In this document: in pieces, positions 9,358 through 17,315 of the stretch
How positions within the stretch are numbered: position 1 is the stretch's first letter
Layout of the letters: each line of letters begins with the position of its first letter
DNA from: an uncultured Roseobacter sp.
GTDB lineage: Bacteria > Pseudomonadota > Alphaproteobacteria > Rhodobacterales > Rhodobacteraceae
NCBI GenBank assembly: GCA_947501635.1
Contig: CANMWT010000001.1
Location: 310,001-374,000, forward strand
DNA: 64,000 nt
Direction of reading: 5' to 3'
The notes under the pieces: model-generated
Databases searched by the model: none
What the model was told of the DNA's origin: nothing
Seen by the model: the letters and a program-made list of their open reading frames with translations, nothing else
Made by a program: the position numbers and the translations under genes

Positions 9358-10140
9358 ATGGCCTACCGCCTCGAGATTGATAACATGACCGTGTACCTTG
9401 GGGACGCAGAGCGCCGGTTCACCCTGCGTACCGGCGTCTGGTCTGTGGCAGCGGGTGAGGTGATCGGGCTTACGGGGCCGTCGGGCTCTGGCAAAACGCT
9501 GCTGCTAGAGCTTTTGGGCCTGTTACGCGCGCCGCAATCCGGCGGCTATGCTGCCCTGCCGGTTGTCGGTGCTGTAAGGGACAGTGCGGCTGAGGACACC
9601 GCACAGGATTTTGCCGCAGCGTGGCACGCGCCGGATGCGGCTGTGTTATGTGCCGATGCGCGTGCGCGGTTCTTCGGCTTTGTGCCTCAGTCGGGCGGGC
9701 TGTTGCCTTTTCTGACGGTTCTGGAAAATGTCGAGATCAGCCAGCGCATTGCCGGCAGGCCCGACGCCGAGTGGCGCGATACCCTGCTGCAGGAACTGGG
9801 GCTGTCGCGGATCGCGGGGCTGCGCCCTGCAGCCTTGTCCATCGGGCAACGGCAAAGGGTGGCAATCGCGCGCGCGTTGGCCCACCGCCCGTTTTGCGTG
9901 ATAGCGGATGAGCCGACCGCAGCACTTGATCCCGAAAACGCTCGCGCTGCGATGCGTCTGTTGATCGAGGCAGCCGAGGCCGGCGGTGCGGCGACACTTC
10001 TGTCGAGCCACGATCACGATATGCTTGACCGTTTCGAGATGCGCCGGATGGCCTTGCGGATCACTTCGGATGCACAGGATGGCAATGTCGTCAGCACGTT
10101 GACTGCAAATGGCGCCGCGCGGCAGGAGGGGGCCTTGTGA
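9358..10140 (+). CDS. ABC transporter ATPase, LolD/MacB/TagT type
   Basis: This 260-residue protein is an ABC ATPase. Walker A is GPSGSGKT (about residues 40-47), the Q-loop region is FGFVPQSGGLLPFLTVLENV, the signature is LSIGQRQRVAIARAL and Walker B is CVIADEPTAALD, followed by an H-loop SSHDHD. The signature reads LSIGQ rather than LSGGQ, a tolerated variant. An insertion of about 35 residues follows the Walker A region, compared with LolD. It should pair with the permease encoded next, with which it overlaps by one base (TGATG). By context it corresponds to TagT of the T6SS-linked TagRST system. Confidence 0.85.
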   Translation: MAYRLEIDNMTVYLGDAERRFTLRTGVWSVAAGEVIGLTGPSGSGKTLLLELLGLLRAPQSGGYAALPVVGAVRDSAAEDTAQDFAAAWHAPDAAVLCADARARFFGFVPQSGGLLPFLTVLENVEISQRIAGRPDAEWRDTLLQELGLSRIAGLRPAALSIGQRQRVAIARALAHRPFCVIADEPTAALDPENARAAMRLLIEAAEAGGAATLLSSHDHDMLDRFEMRRMALRITSDAQDGNVVSTLTANGAARQEGAL

Positions 10141-11336
10141 TGTTGATCCTGCGCCTTGCTCTGCGTGATCTGATGTTCCAGAAGGTGCATCTGGTGTGCA
10201 ATATCGCGGTACTGGCTGGGGTCCTTGTCCCGTTGCTTGTGCTCTTTGGTGTCAAAAACGGCGTCTATAATGCGCTGATCGGCGATTTGCTAAGCACGCC
10301 ACGATATGTACAGATAGACACATCCGGCAATTCGGCTTTTAGCCTGGAGGATGCGGAAGTTGTGCGCGGTTGGCCCGGCGCTGGCTTTGTCACGCTCAAA
10401 ACGCGCAGCCAGTTTGATTTCGTCAATGTCCGGCTGGAGGGTGGCCGCCAAAAGCGCGATGCGGTGCTGATCCCCAGTGGCGCGGGTGATCCCACCCTGC
10501 CCCAAGGGGTGGCGTTGCCTGAAGGTACCGCTGCGGTCAGCGCGCAACTGGCAGCCCAGTTAGAGATCAGGGCCGGTGACCGTATTGACGTGATTACGCA
10601 GGCTGAAGATCGTCCGCGACAGATGCGGCTGCAACTGGAAGTCGTGAGTGTTCTGCCGTCGGACAACGTCTCGGGGCGCGCCGTGCTGGCGCGGCTTGAA
10701 GTGCTGGACTTGGTAGAGGCTTTCTATGACGCCTATGCGCTGCCCGAGCATGGCATCACCCAAGGCAAACCCCTGCACTCCCGCATTCCGGTGTTTGAGG
10801 GGCTGCGGGTCTATGCCGCGCGCCTCGAAGACCTGGCAGCGCTACAAAACCGTATCGAAACGCATTTCGGGATCAGCACCGAAGCGCGTACTGCCGAAGT
10901 GCAGGGGGTGTTGAGCCTTGGGCGCAACCTTGACCTTGCCCTGATGCTGACTGCGGCGGTGGCCAGTCTGGGCTTGGCTGCCGCACTTGTCTTCGGCTTT
11001 TGGGGAGAGGTTCAGCGCAAGCGCGGGGTGTTGGCCGTATTGGCCCTTATGGGGCTTGGCGGCGGTCGTTTGTGGCTGTTTCCGCTGGTGCAGGCATTGG
11101 TTTCAGCAGCCTTGGCGCTTTTGGTGTCTTTTGGGTTGTTTGCCGCGGCGGCCCGTGTCGCCGAAACCCTGTTTGACATGGGAGACGCTGCGGAAAGACT
11201 GGTGGCGGTGACGCCCCTGCAGGCCTTGGCGATAAGTCTGCTGGTTGTAGCTTTTGTTGTTGCATCCTCGTTGTTTGCGGCCCGGGCCGCGCTCAAGATC
11301 GACCCCGCAACCGTGTTGCGGGAGGGCGCGACATGA
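10140..11336 (+). CDS. ABC transporter permease, FtsX/LolC/MacB-like (TagS-like)
   Basis: This 398-residue membrane protein has one N-terminal membrane helix (about 15-38), a periplasmic domain of about 200 residues and three C-terminal helices (about 265-290, 310-340, 360-385). This is the type VII ABC (MacB/LolCE/FtsX) layout. Such permeases transmit mechanical force to the periplasm or extract lipoproteins rather than carry solutes through a channel. The start codon overlaps the ATPase stop codon and its own stop overlaps the next start, so the ATPase, permease and FGE-like genes form one translation unit. Confidence 0.82.
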   Translation: MLILRLALRDLMFQKVHLVCNIAVLAGVLVPLLVLFGVKNGVYNALIGDLLSTPRYVQIDTSGNSAFSLEDAEVVRGWPGAGFVTLKTRSQFDFVNVRLEGGRQKRDAVLIPSGAGDPTLPQGVALPEGTAAVSAQLAAQLEIRAGDRIDVITQAEDRPRQMRLQLEVVSVLPSDNVSGRAVLARLEVLDLVEAFYDAYALPEHGITQGKPLHSRIPVFEGLRVYAARLEDLAALQNRIETHFGISTEARTAEVQGVLSLGRNLDLALMLTAAVASLGLAAALVFGFWGEVQRKRGVLAVLALMGLGGGRLWLFPLVQALVSAALALLVSFGLFAAAARVAETLFDMGDAAERLVAVTPLQALAISLLVVAFVVASSLFAARAALKIDPATVLREGAT

Positions 11337-12886
11337 GGTGGTTTTGCGCCGTGCTGCTTTGTTCCACTGTGGCAGCACCTGCTGTCGCACAGGAGCAAAT
11401 GGCCCCATGGGACACAGCGTTGATTGACCCTGCGGGTGGTGCCGACCTGATCGTGCCACTGCCCTGCGGCGGCGGCATGGCGTTTCAGCGCGTTGCGGTG
11501 CCGGTTGATCCTGAAAACCCGATTGATGACCGCGCCTTTCGCATGGGCCAGTCACAAGAATCCACTGGCTTTTCGGACTACCTGACCCCGGCGTTTCTGC
11601 GCGGAGCATTCAGTTCCGCGGAAGGATCATATTTTTACATCGCCCGCTACGAGATGAACCTGGCGCAGTACCGCGCGCTGACCGGCGCCTGCGCGGCCCC
11701 CTTTACCCGCAAGGACCGCTTTGCAAAGGGCGACCTGAGCTGGTTTGACGCGGTCGAACTGACCCGTGTCATGACCGAATGGGTACTGCAAAACGACCCT
11801 GATGGGCTGCCCGCAGAGGGTACACGCCGCGGATTTGTGCGCCTGCCTACGGAAGTCGAATGGGAGTATGCCGCGCGGGGTGGTGCCCGTGTCGATCCCA
11901 CGTTGTTTCCTGCGCGCCGATTTTTCGCTGAGGGCAGTCTGGCCGACTATGCGCATTTTCAAGCGGCAGGACAGGGACGCGGCAAGCTGCGCCCGGTGGG
12001 GCTGCGCGCGCCCAATCCTGCGGGGCTCTTTGATGTTTATGGCAATGCCGAGGAGTTGATGCTGGAGCCCTTCCGGTTGAATGCCGTGGGGCGCCGTCAT
12101 GGGCAGACGGGGGGGATCGTCACGCGTGGCGGATCGATCGACACCGCCGCTGAAAACATCTATTCAGCGCAACGTCGCGAGTACCCAGTTTTCAACCCGC
12201 GCAGTGGTGTGGCGCAAAGGGGCAGTTTTTTCGGGCTGCGCGCGGTCATTGGTGCGCATATCGTTACCGATGCCGACTACGATGCGATCCGTGATGGCTG
12301 GCAGGCGAAGGTACAAAGCGGCGAGGCTGCACAAAATGCGGACCCGTTGACCGCTTTGGCGGCGCTTCTGGAAGACGAGATTGACCCGAGACGGAAGCAG
12401 GCGCTGAGCGATTTGCAGCTGAGTTTTCGCGTCGCGCGTGAGGCAGAGCAGTCTTCGCGCCGTCAGGCGGCACAGTCCACCTTGATAAGCGGGGCTGCCT
12501 TTGTGGAAACGCTCATCGAAGATACCCGTGCCATTCAGCAGTTGGAGCTGCGGATCAGAGCGTTGCGAGATCAGACAGCGGTTGCTGTTGGTCCGCAGCG
12601 GCGGCAGTTGATGGGAGCGTTCCGTGGCAGTCTTGACCGTCTGGGACAGCTGCGCGCAGGGCAGGCCACATATCTGCTCTCTTACCGCGCTGCGCTTGAA
12701 ACCTTGACCGCCGAGGCCGACCGGGAGCTGCTGGACGCGACCTATCAGCGGTTGACGCAAGAGCTTATCGAAGCAGACCAGATTCAGTTTCTTGAAATGC
12801 TGCGGCTATTTTGGCGTGATTTGGAAAGCTATCGCACTGCTCCCGACATGAGCCAGGATGACCTCCTGACTTTGGCGGTCCGCTAG
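11333..12886 (+). CDS. Exported FGE/sulfatase-modifying-factor-like protein (TagR-like)
   Basis: This 517-residue protein has a signal peptide (cut near AVA-QE) and an FGE-sulfatase domain over about residues 40-310. Family landmarks are YEMNLAQYRALTG, RLPTEVEWEYAARGG, GLFDVYGNAEELMLEPF, TRGGSID and GSFFGLRAVIGA. The C-terminal 200 residues are predicted long helices and are absent from ordinary FGE enzymes. The domain family includes true oxidases as well as non-catalytic members such as TagR and PvdO. The typical copper-binding Cys pair of FGE is not evident, so I favour a structural or signalling role. The start overlaps the permease stop by four bases (ATGA). Confidence 0.8.
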   Translation: MRWFCAVLLCSTVAAPAVAQEQMAPWDTALIDPAGGADLIVPLPCGGGMAFQRVAVPVDPENPIDDRAFRMGQSQESTGFSDYLTPAFLRGAFSSAEGSYFYIARYEMNLAQYRALTGACAAPFTRKDRFAKGDLSWFDAVELTRVMTEWVLQNDPDGLPAEGTRRGFVRLPTEVEWEYAARGGARVDPTLFPARRFFAEGSLADYAHFQAAGQGRGKLRPVGLRAPNPAGLFDVYGNAEELMLEPFRLNAVGRRHGQTGGIVTRGGSIDTAAENIYSAQRREYPVFNPRSGVAQRGSFFGLRAVIGAHIVTDADYDAIRDGWQAKVQSGEAAQNADPLTALAALLEDEIDPRRKQALSDLQLSFRVAREAEQSSRRQAAQSTLISGAAFVETLIEDTRAIQQLELRIRALRDQTAVAVGPQRRQLMGAFRGSLDRLGQLRAGQATYLLSYRAALETLTAEADRELLDATYQRLTQELIEADQIQFLEMLRLFWRDLESYRTAPDMSQDDLLTLAVR

Positions 12887-13839
12887 TTGGCAGGCAGGCT
12901 TTTGCGCGTCGGCATGCGGTCGATCACTTCCGGTTCGGGCTCCGGCTTGGGCTCAGGTGGCGGCGTTGGTGCCGGGGCTGCAGCGGCAGGGGCCGCCGGC
13001 GAGGCGATATCGTAGCGCTGTGCGCCGGGGTTGATGGTTGAAGAGATATAGGGCCTGCGTGGGCCACCGCCGGGTTTGTCGGCCGCCTCGACCAAAGTAA
13101 ACAACGTCACACCACGACCGAGAAAATCGGTGAATTGCCCGACCGGTGCCTGCCCCTGATTTGGGATCGCTTCCCAGTGGCGCAGCATATCGAGCGGTTT
13201 GACCTGTGCCGCTTCGGCCAGCAAAAGATCACCCAGAAATGCGCCGTCGCGCGACGGGTTGGTGACGCGGCTGAATTTTGCCTGAGGCAGGATCGCACGC
13301 ACCGCCAGATTGGCTGAAGCCTGAAACTGGCCGTGGTCAGTGCCAATCAGTAAACCGCCACCGCTTTTGCGCAAGGCTTCCATCTGGTTGATCAACATAT
13401 TGGCGGAGGAGTTGTTGACGCCGGGCCATTTTGTCCGCTGGCGCACGTCTGAATTGCGGATACCAAGCGTACCATCCAGCATCAGCGTCCGCCGGCCACT
13501 AGCATAAAAGGTGCGAAATGCTTCTTGGTCATTGCGGTTGAACACACGGTTGTTATTCGCCGCGGTAACCACGACAATACCGTAGCCAGGGTTGGCAGCC
13601 ATATGCCGCGCAAAAGCGCCGCGGCGCGGTTCGAACTTGTAGACCACGTCAAAGCGTGACCCGCCTTGGTACCCGTCGACAAACCGTGCCATGCGTTGCC
13701 GGTTGGCCGGCTTGTTGCTGCGCTCGTCAAGGCTTACGTCCCACCATAACACGCGCATGGGCTCTGCAGTGACAGGGTCTGCCTGCGCCAGCAGAGCGCT
13801 CCAGCAGAAAAGCACGAGCAAACGCCACAAGACGGTCAT
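12883..13839 (-). CDS. Exported paralogue pair, member 2 (unknown function)
   Basis: This 318-residue protein has a signal peptide and then a domain opening with RVLWWDVS. I do not recognise a named family. A Rossmann-like, GATase/ThuA-like fold is only a guess, from alternating hydrophobic strands (YGIVVVTA, TLMLDGTLGIR, GGGLLIGTDHGQF). The region PSRDGAFLGDLLL is strongly conserved in its neighbour. The C-terminus is a Pro/Glu-rich linker ending in DRMPTRKS. It is a tandem duplicate of the gene at 13836-14759, with which it overlaps by four bases. Its 3' end overlaps the FGE-like gene by four bases on the opposite strand. Confidence 0.65.
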   Translation of the reverse strand: MTVLWRLLVLFCWSALLAQADPVTAEPMRVLWWDVSLDERSNKPANRQRMARFVDGYQGGSRFDVVYKFEPRRGAFARHMAANPGYGIVVVTAANNNRVFNRNDQEAFRTFYASGRRTLMLDGTLGIRNSDVRQRTKWPGVNNSSANMLINQMEALRKSGGGLLIGTDHGQFQASANLAVRAILPQAKFSRVTNPSRDGAFLGDLLLAEAAQVKPLDMLRHWEAIPNQGQAPVGQFTDFLGRGVTLFTLVEAADKPGGGPRRPYISSTINPGAQRYDIASPAAPAAAAPAPTPPPEPKPEPEPEVIDRMPTRKSLPAN

Positions 13840-14759
13840 GGCGCGCTTCCGCTTTTACGGGTGGGCATGCGGTCTGGTTCCTCTTCGGGCAGGGCTTCGG
13901 GGGCTGCGTTGCTGTCGATGGCGGTGCGCCCGTCACCGGGTGCGAAGCTGGCTGAGATGTATGGTCTTTTGGTGCGCCCGCCGGGTTTATCGGAAGTTTC
14001 AACCAAGGCGTAAAGTGTGACGGGGTTGCCCAGAAAATCCTGAAACTGACCCACAGGGACTTGCGCCTGACTGGGGACTTCTTCCCAGTGTCGGAGGATA
14101 TCGATCGGGGCAACCGGCACTGCGCTGCGCAACAGAGTGTTGCCCAGAAACGCCCCGTCGCGCGACGGATTGGTCCGCCCCGAAAACCGGGCACCGGGTA
14201 CCAGCGCGCGCAGCAACTGATTGGCGCCGGCCTGAAACTCCCGGTGGTCGGTACCGATCAGAATGCCGCCGCCGGCGTCCACCAGAGCCTGTATCTGGTT
14301 CATCAAGAGCGCTGCGCTTGCGCCGTTCGGGCCGGGAAACACCGTCATGGGACCGGGGCGTGCGTTTCGCACCCAAAGGGTGCCGTCGAGCATCAAGGCA
14401 TTGCGCCCGCTTTGGTAGTGCTGTTGCAGTGCGGCAAGATCACTTTGCGTGAAGCTGGCCGTGGTGGTGGTGACGTCCATCACCAGAATATCGTAAGGCC
14501 CGCGTTGCATTTGCTGTGCCAACGCGCCGGGGCGGGTCGTGCTCTGGAAGGTGACAGCAAAACGCTCGCCCCCGCCGAAGCCGTCAATGTAAAGCGCCAT
14601 AGCGGCGCGGTCGCGTGCGTTGGTTGCACCGTCATACGTGGGCGATCCATCCCACCACAGAATGCGCACCGGTTGCTGCGTTTGCGCCTGTAGCGGTGCC
14701 AGTATCACCCCGAGCCACAGTGCAAAAACACAGATCAGCGTCTTAACATGTTTACGCAT
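13836..14759 (-). CDS. Exported paralogue pair, member 1 (unknown function)
   Basis: This 307-residue protein has a signal peptide (MRKHVKTLICVFALWLGVIL, cut near LQA-QT) and the same domain as the downstream paralogue: RILWWDGSP, ALMLDGTLWVRNA, GGGILIGTDHREFQAGAN, NPSRDGAFLG, DILRHWEEVPSQAQVPVGQF and KRPYISASF. It also ends in DRMPTRKS after a short acidic linker. The shared conserved stretches suggest a binding or catalytic pocket around GTDH and PSRDGAF. The order, ATGA overlap and shared tail indicate a two-gene operon. Function is unknown; its position beside the Srf/vWA/ABC run suggests a periplasmic accessory role. Confidence 0.65.
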   Translation of the reverse strand: MRKHVKTLICVFALWLGVILAPLQAQTQQPVRILWWDGSPTYDGATNARDRAAMALYIDGFGGGERFAVTFQSTTRPGALAQQMQRGPYDILVMDVTTTTASFTQSDLAALQQHYQSGRNALMLDGTLWVRNARPGPMTVFPGPNGASAALLMNQIQALVDAGGGILIGTDHREFQAGANQLLRALVPGARFSGRTNPSRDGAFLGNTLLRSAVPVAPIDILRHWEEVPSQAQVPVGQFQDFLGNPVTLYALVETSDKPGGRTKRPYISASFAPGDGRTAIDSNAAPEALPEEEPDRMPTRKSGSAP

Positions 14760-14882
14760 TCAGGTTTTTCCGCTTAGCTGGTCCGGAGACAGAATGGCTG
14801 CTGGCGGTGATTTTGTCCATTTCATTGAGTGGTCTGCGTGCGTGCCGTAGATCATTGCGCACAAAGAAACGGAGCCCGCACC

Positions 14883-15539
14883 ATGAGGGTGGTCAGAGTT
14901 TTTGCTGTTGTCGGCGCTGTGGTCCTGCTGCTTGCCAGCGGTGCCGCTGCTTTTGCCGCCCTGCAAAGCTGTGCGGTGAGGCTTAACCTATTGTCCCATC
15001 TCAGCGGGTGCACGACCGAGGCGGACCTCGCGATCGAGGCGGAGCTGGCAGAGTTGGCGCTGATCCGTGCGTCGCTCCGGTCAGAGATTGCAAATCGCGA
15101 GCGCCGCTTGGCTGGGCGCCAGTGTCAGGCGGCGCTTCCGTCGACCACGGCACCGCTGACACAGGATGAACTGGCGGCGGGCGATCTGGAAGCGCTCTAT
15201 GGGTGCTGGTCGCTGGGCAGCAGTTATCAGACGCGTGATGTGGATACCGGCCAGGTTATCTCCTATCCGATCTGGCGCATGTGCTTTGATACACAGGGCC
15301 GTGGCAAGCAACTGATGCAGGGAGACGACGGGTCAACGTGCGAGGGGCCCGTGAACGCGCGTATTGAAGCCGCGCAGCGGCTGGTACTGGGCGAGGGTGG
15401 CAATCTGGATTGCAGCGACGGCGGCTACATCCACCGGCGCGATATTGCCTGTGTCGCAGGCGGCGGCGGGGTCACCTGCGCGACCCTGCAGCCTGAAACG
15501 GAGGGCACGGCCGACGTTCCCTTTGCCCGCTGGCAGTAG
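14883..15539 (+). CDS. Exported or membrane-anchored coiled-coil protein, unknown
   Basis: This 218-residue protein starts with a hydrophobic helix (about residues 5-27, uncleaved anchor or signal). A Cys-containing segment and a heptad-rich helix (about 45-80) follow, with the pattern EIANRERRLAGRQCQ. This resembles the helix and Cys-Gln ending of the partial protein at 1-585. The C-terminal half holds paired cysteines and a lipocalin-like opening (LEALYGCWSLGS), as in small ligand-binding barrels, but I cannot assign a family. I chose ATG 14883, which has GGAG upstream; an in-frame upstream GTG at 14829 would destroy the signal-like N-terminus. It is divergent from the paralogue pair. Confidence 0.62.
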   Translation: MRVVRVFAVVGAVVLLLASGAAAFAALQSCAVRLNLLSHLSGCTTEADLAIEAELAELALIRASLRSEIANRERRLAGRQCQAALPSTTAPLTQDELAAGDLEALYGCWSLGSSYQTRDVDTGQVISYPIWRMCFDTQGRGKQLMQGDDGSTCEGPVNARIEAAQRLVLGEGGNLDCSDGGYIHRRDIACVAGGGGVTCATLQPETEGTADVPFARWQ

Positions 15540-15577
15540 CAGGCAGGCACCATGCGCTGCACGGTGCCGCGCTGTCG

Positions 15578-16696
15578 TTATTGTTTGACTGCGATCGAAG
15601 GCGATACCACGTCGATCCCCAGCGCCTTGCCCACCGCGTAGTAGGTCAACTGGCCCGCATGCACATTCAGCCCGTTCATCAGATGCGGATCGTCAAGGCA
15701 TGCCTGACGCCAGCCTTTGTCTGCTAGCGCCAGCATGAAAGGCATTGTTGCGTTCCCCAAGGCAATCGTCGAAGTGCGCGCGACGGCGCCCGGCATATTG
15801 GCCACGCAGTAGTGCATGATGCCGTCCACGTTGTAGATCGGGTCCTGATGGGTGGTTGCTTTTGACGTTTCAAAGCAGCCGCCCTGATCGATTGCCACAT
15901 CTACCAGCGCCGCGCCGGGCTTGAGATCTGCAAGCTGTGCGCGGCTGATAAGCTTGGGTGCTGCGGCACCGGGGATCAGGACCGCGCCGATGATCAGGTC
16001 AGCAGCTTCCGCCAGTTCTGCCGTGTTGCCGGCTGACGCATAAGATGTCTTGAAGGTGCCGCCGAAGACGTCATCAAGATAGCGCAGACGTGGCAGTGAA
16101 CGGTCCAGCACGGTGACATCCGCGCCCATACCGGCTGCAATCTTTGCGGCATGGGTGCCCACAACGCCCCCGCCGATAACAACGACCCGCGCCGGACCCA
16201 CGCCGGGGACACCCCCCATCAGCACGCCGCGCCCGCCGTTTGCTTTCTGCAGCGTCCATGCGCCGACCTGCGGAGCCAGACGACCGGCCACTTCGGACAT
16301 AGGCGCAAGGAGTGGCAAACCGCCACGATCATCGGTTACCGTTTCGTAGGCAATACAGGTCGCACCTGAGGCAATCAGGTCATGTGTCTGGTCAGGATCG
16401 GGTGCAAGGTGCAGATAGGTAAAGAGAAGCTGACCCTCACGCAGCATTTTGCGCTCCGCGGCCTGCGGTTCTTTGACCTTCACGATCATCTCTGCCTTGG
16501 CAAAGATTTCTTCGGCTGTTCCGATGATCTGGGCCCCCGCCGCGCTGTAGTCGGCATCTTCGAAGCCTGCACCGGTCCCGGCGCCTGTTTCGATCATGAC
16601 TTCATGGCCATGTGCGACAGCCTCACGTGCAGCGTTCGGTGTTATCCCGACGCGAAACTCCTGCGGTTTAATCTCTTTCGGGCATCCGATTTTCAT
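15578..16696 (-). CDS. ald: Alanine dehydrogenase
   Basis: This 372-residue protein has the usual length for alanine dehydrogenase, which converts L-alanine and NAD+ to pyruvate, ammonia and NADH. The N-terminal catalytic part opens with MKIGCPKEIKPQEFRVG and includes MSEVAGRLAPQ. The NAD-binding Rossmann segment is VVVIGGGVVGTHAA, and NMPGAVARTSTIALGNATMP follows. I chose the start at 16696 because AGGAGG stands just upstream; a longer frame adds seven weak residues. It is divergent from an Lrp/AsnC regulator gene, the classical arrangement for control of ald by alanine. Confidence 0.95.
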   Translation of the reverse strand: MKIGCPKEIKPQEFRVGITPNAAREAVAHGHEVMIETGAGTGAGFEDADYSAAGAQIIGTAEEIFAKAEMIVKVKEPQAAERKMLREGQLLFTYLHLAPDPDQTHDLIASGATCIAYETVTDDRGGLPLLAPMSEVAGRLAPQVGAWTLQKANGGRGVLMGGVPGVGPARVVVIGGGVVGTHAAKIAAGMGADVTVLDRSLPRLRYLDDVFGGTFKTSYASAGNTAELAEAADLIIGAVLIPGAAAPKLISRAQLADLKPGAALVDVAIDQGGCFETSKATTHQDPIYNVDGIMHYCVANMPGAVARTSTIALGNATMPFMLALADKGWRQACLDDPHLMNGLNVHAGQLTYYAVGKALGIDVVSPSIAVKQ

Positions 16697-16758
16697 GACG
16701 GCTTCCTCCTGCGCCAAAACTTCTTACAGCGGGTTTAGAGGGTTTTGCCTGCAATTAG

Positions 16759-16797
16759 ATGCGAAAATTTGGTCGCCAACGTATATATGTTTCGCAT
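16759..16797. promoter_or_regulatory. Inverted repeat, candidate Lrp/AsnC-type operator
   Basis: ATGCGAAA at 16759-16766 and its exact reverse complement TTTCGCAT at 16790-16797 lie in the gap between the divergent ald and Lrp/AsnC genes. Centre-to-centre distance is 31 bases, close to three helical turns, as expected for an octameric Lrp-type protein contacting one DNA face. The AT-rich stretch between the arms (GTATATATG) could hold promoter elements. Binding is inferred, not shown. Confidence 0.5.
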
Positions 16798-16840
16798 AAT
16801 CTACGAATACTTGCCCCAAGTAAGAGAGAATCGTGCAGCT

Positions 16841-17302
16841 ATGAGCCTAGATGCGACAGATAAGCGTATCCTGACCGCACTTCAGCGCAAGGGCCGTATG
16901 CCCAACTCCGACCTGAGCGAAGTGGTGAACCTCTCGGCCTCTGCCTGTCACCGACGCGTTCAGCGGTTGGAGCAAGACGGCTATATTCGGGATTATGTCG
17001 CCTTGCTGGATGCCCGCAAGATGGGCATGCCGACAACCGTTTTTGTCGAGATTACGCTGCAAGCGCAGGCTGACGAAGTGCTCGATGCATTCGAAAAGGC
17101 GGTCTCTCGTATTCCTGATGTGTTGGAATGTCACCTGATGGCGGGCACGGCTGACTACCTGCTCAAGGTGGTGGCAGAAGACACCGAAGATTTCGCGCGA
17201 ATCCACCGCCAGTATCTGGCGCGGCTGCCGGGGGTTGCGCAAATGCAGTCCAGCTTTGCCCTCAGGACCGTGTTCAAAACCACTGCGCTGCCCGTCACGT
17301 AG
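16841..17302 (+). CDS. Lrp/AsnC-family transcriptional regulator
   Basis: This 153-residue protein has the N-terminal winged helix-turn-helix of the Lrp/AsnC family (DKRILTALQRKGRMPNSDLS to CHRRVQRLEQDGYI, about residues 7-60) and a C-terminal ligand-binding domain (about 75-145). A putative effector is alanine or another amino acid. I chose ATG 16841 for its fit to family length; in-frame codons upstream would run through the operator region. It faces away from ald and very likely regulates it. Confidence 0.9.
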   Translation: MSLDATDKRILTALQRKGRMPNSDLSEVVNLSASACHRRVQRLEQDGYIRDYVALLDARKMGMPTTVFVEITLQAQADEVLDAFEKAVSRIPDVLECHLMAGTADYLLKVVAEDTEDFARIHRQYLARLPGVAQMQSSFALRTVFKTTALPVT

Positions 17303-17315
17303 GCGTGCCGCGCGC

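Noticed and set aside
15546-15568. Hairpin GGCACC/GGTGCC between convergent genes as a terminator
   Set aside because: No T-run follows on either strand, so I do not call it a Rho-independent terminator.
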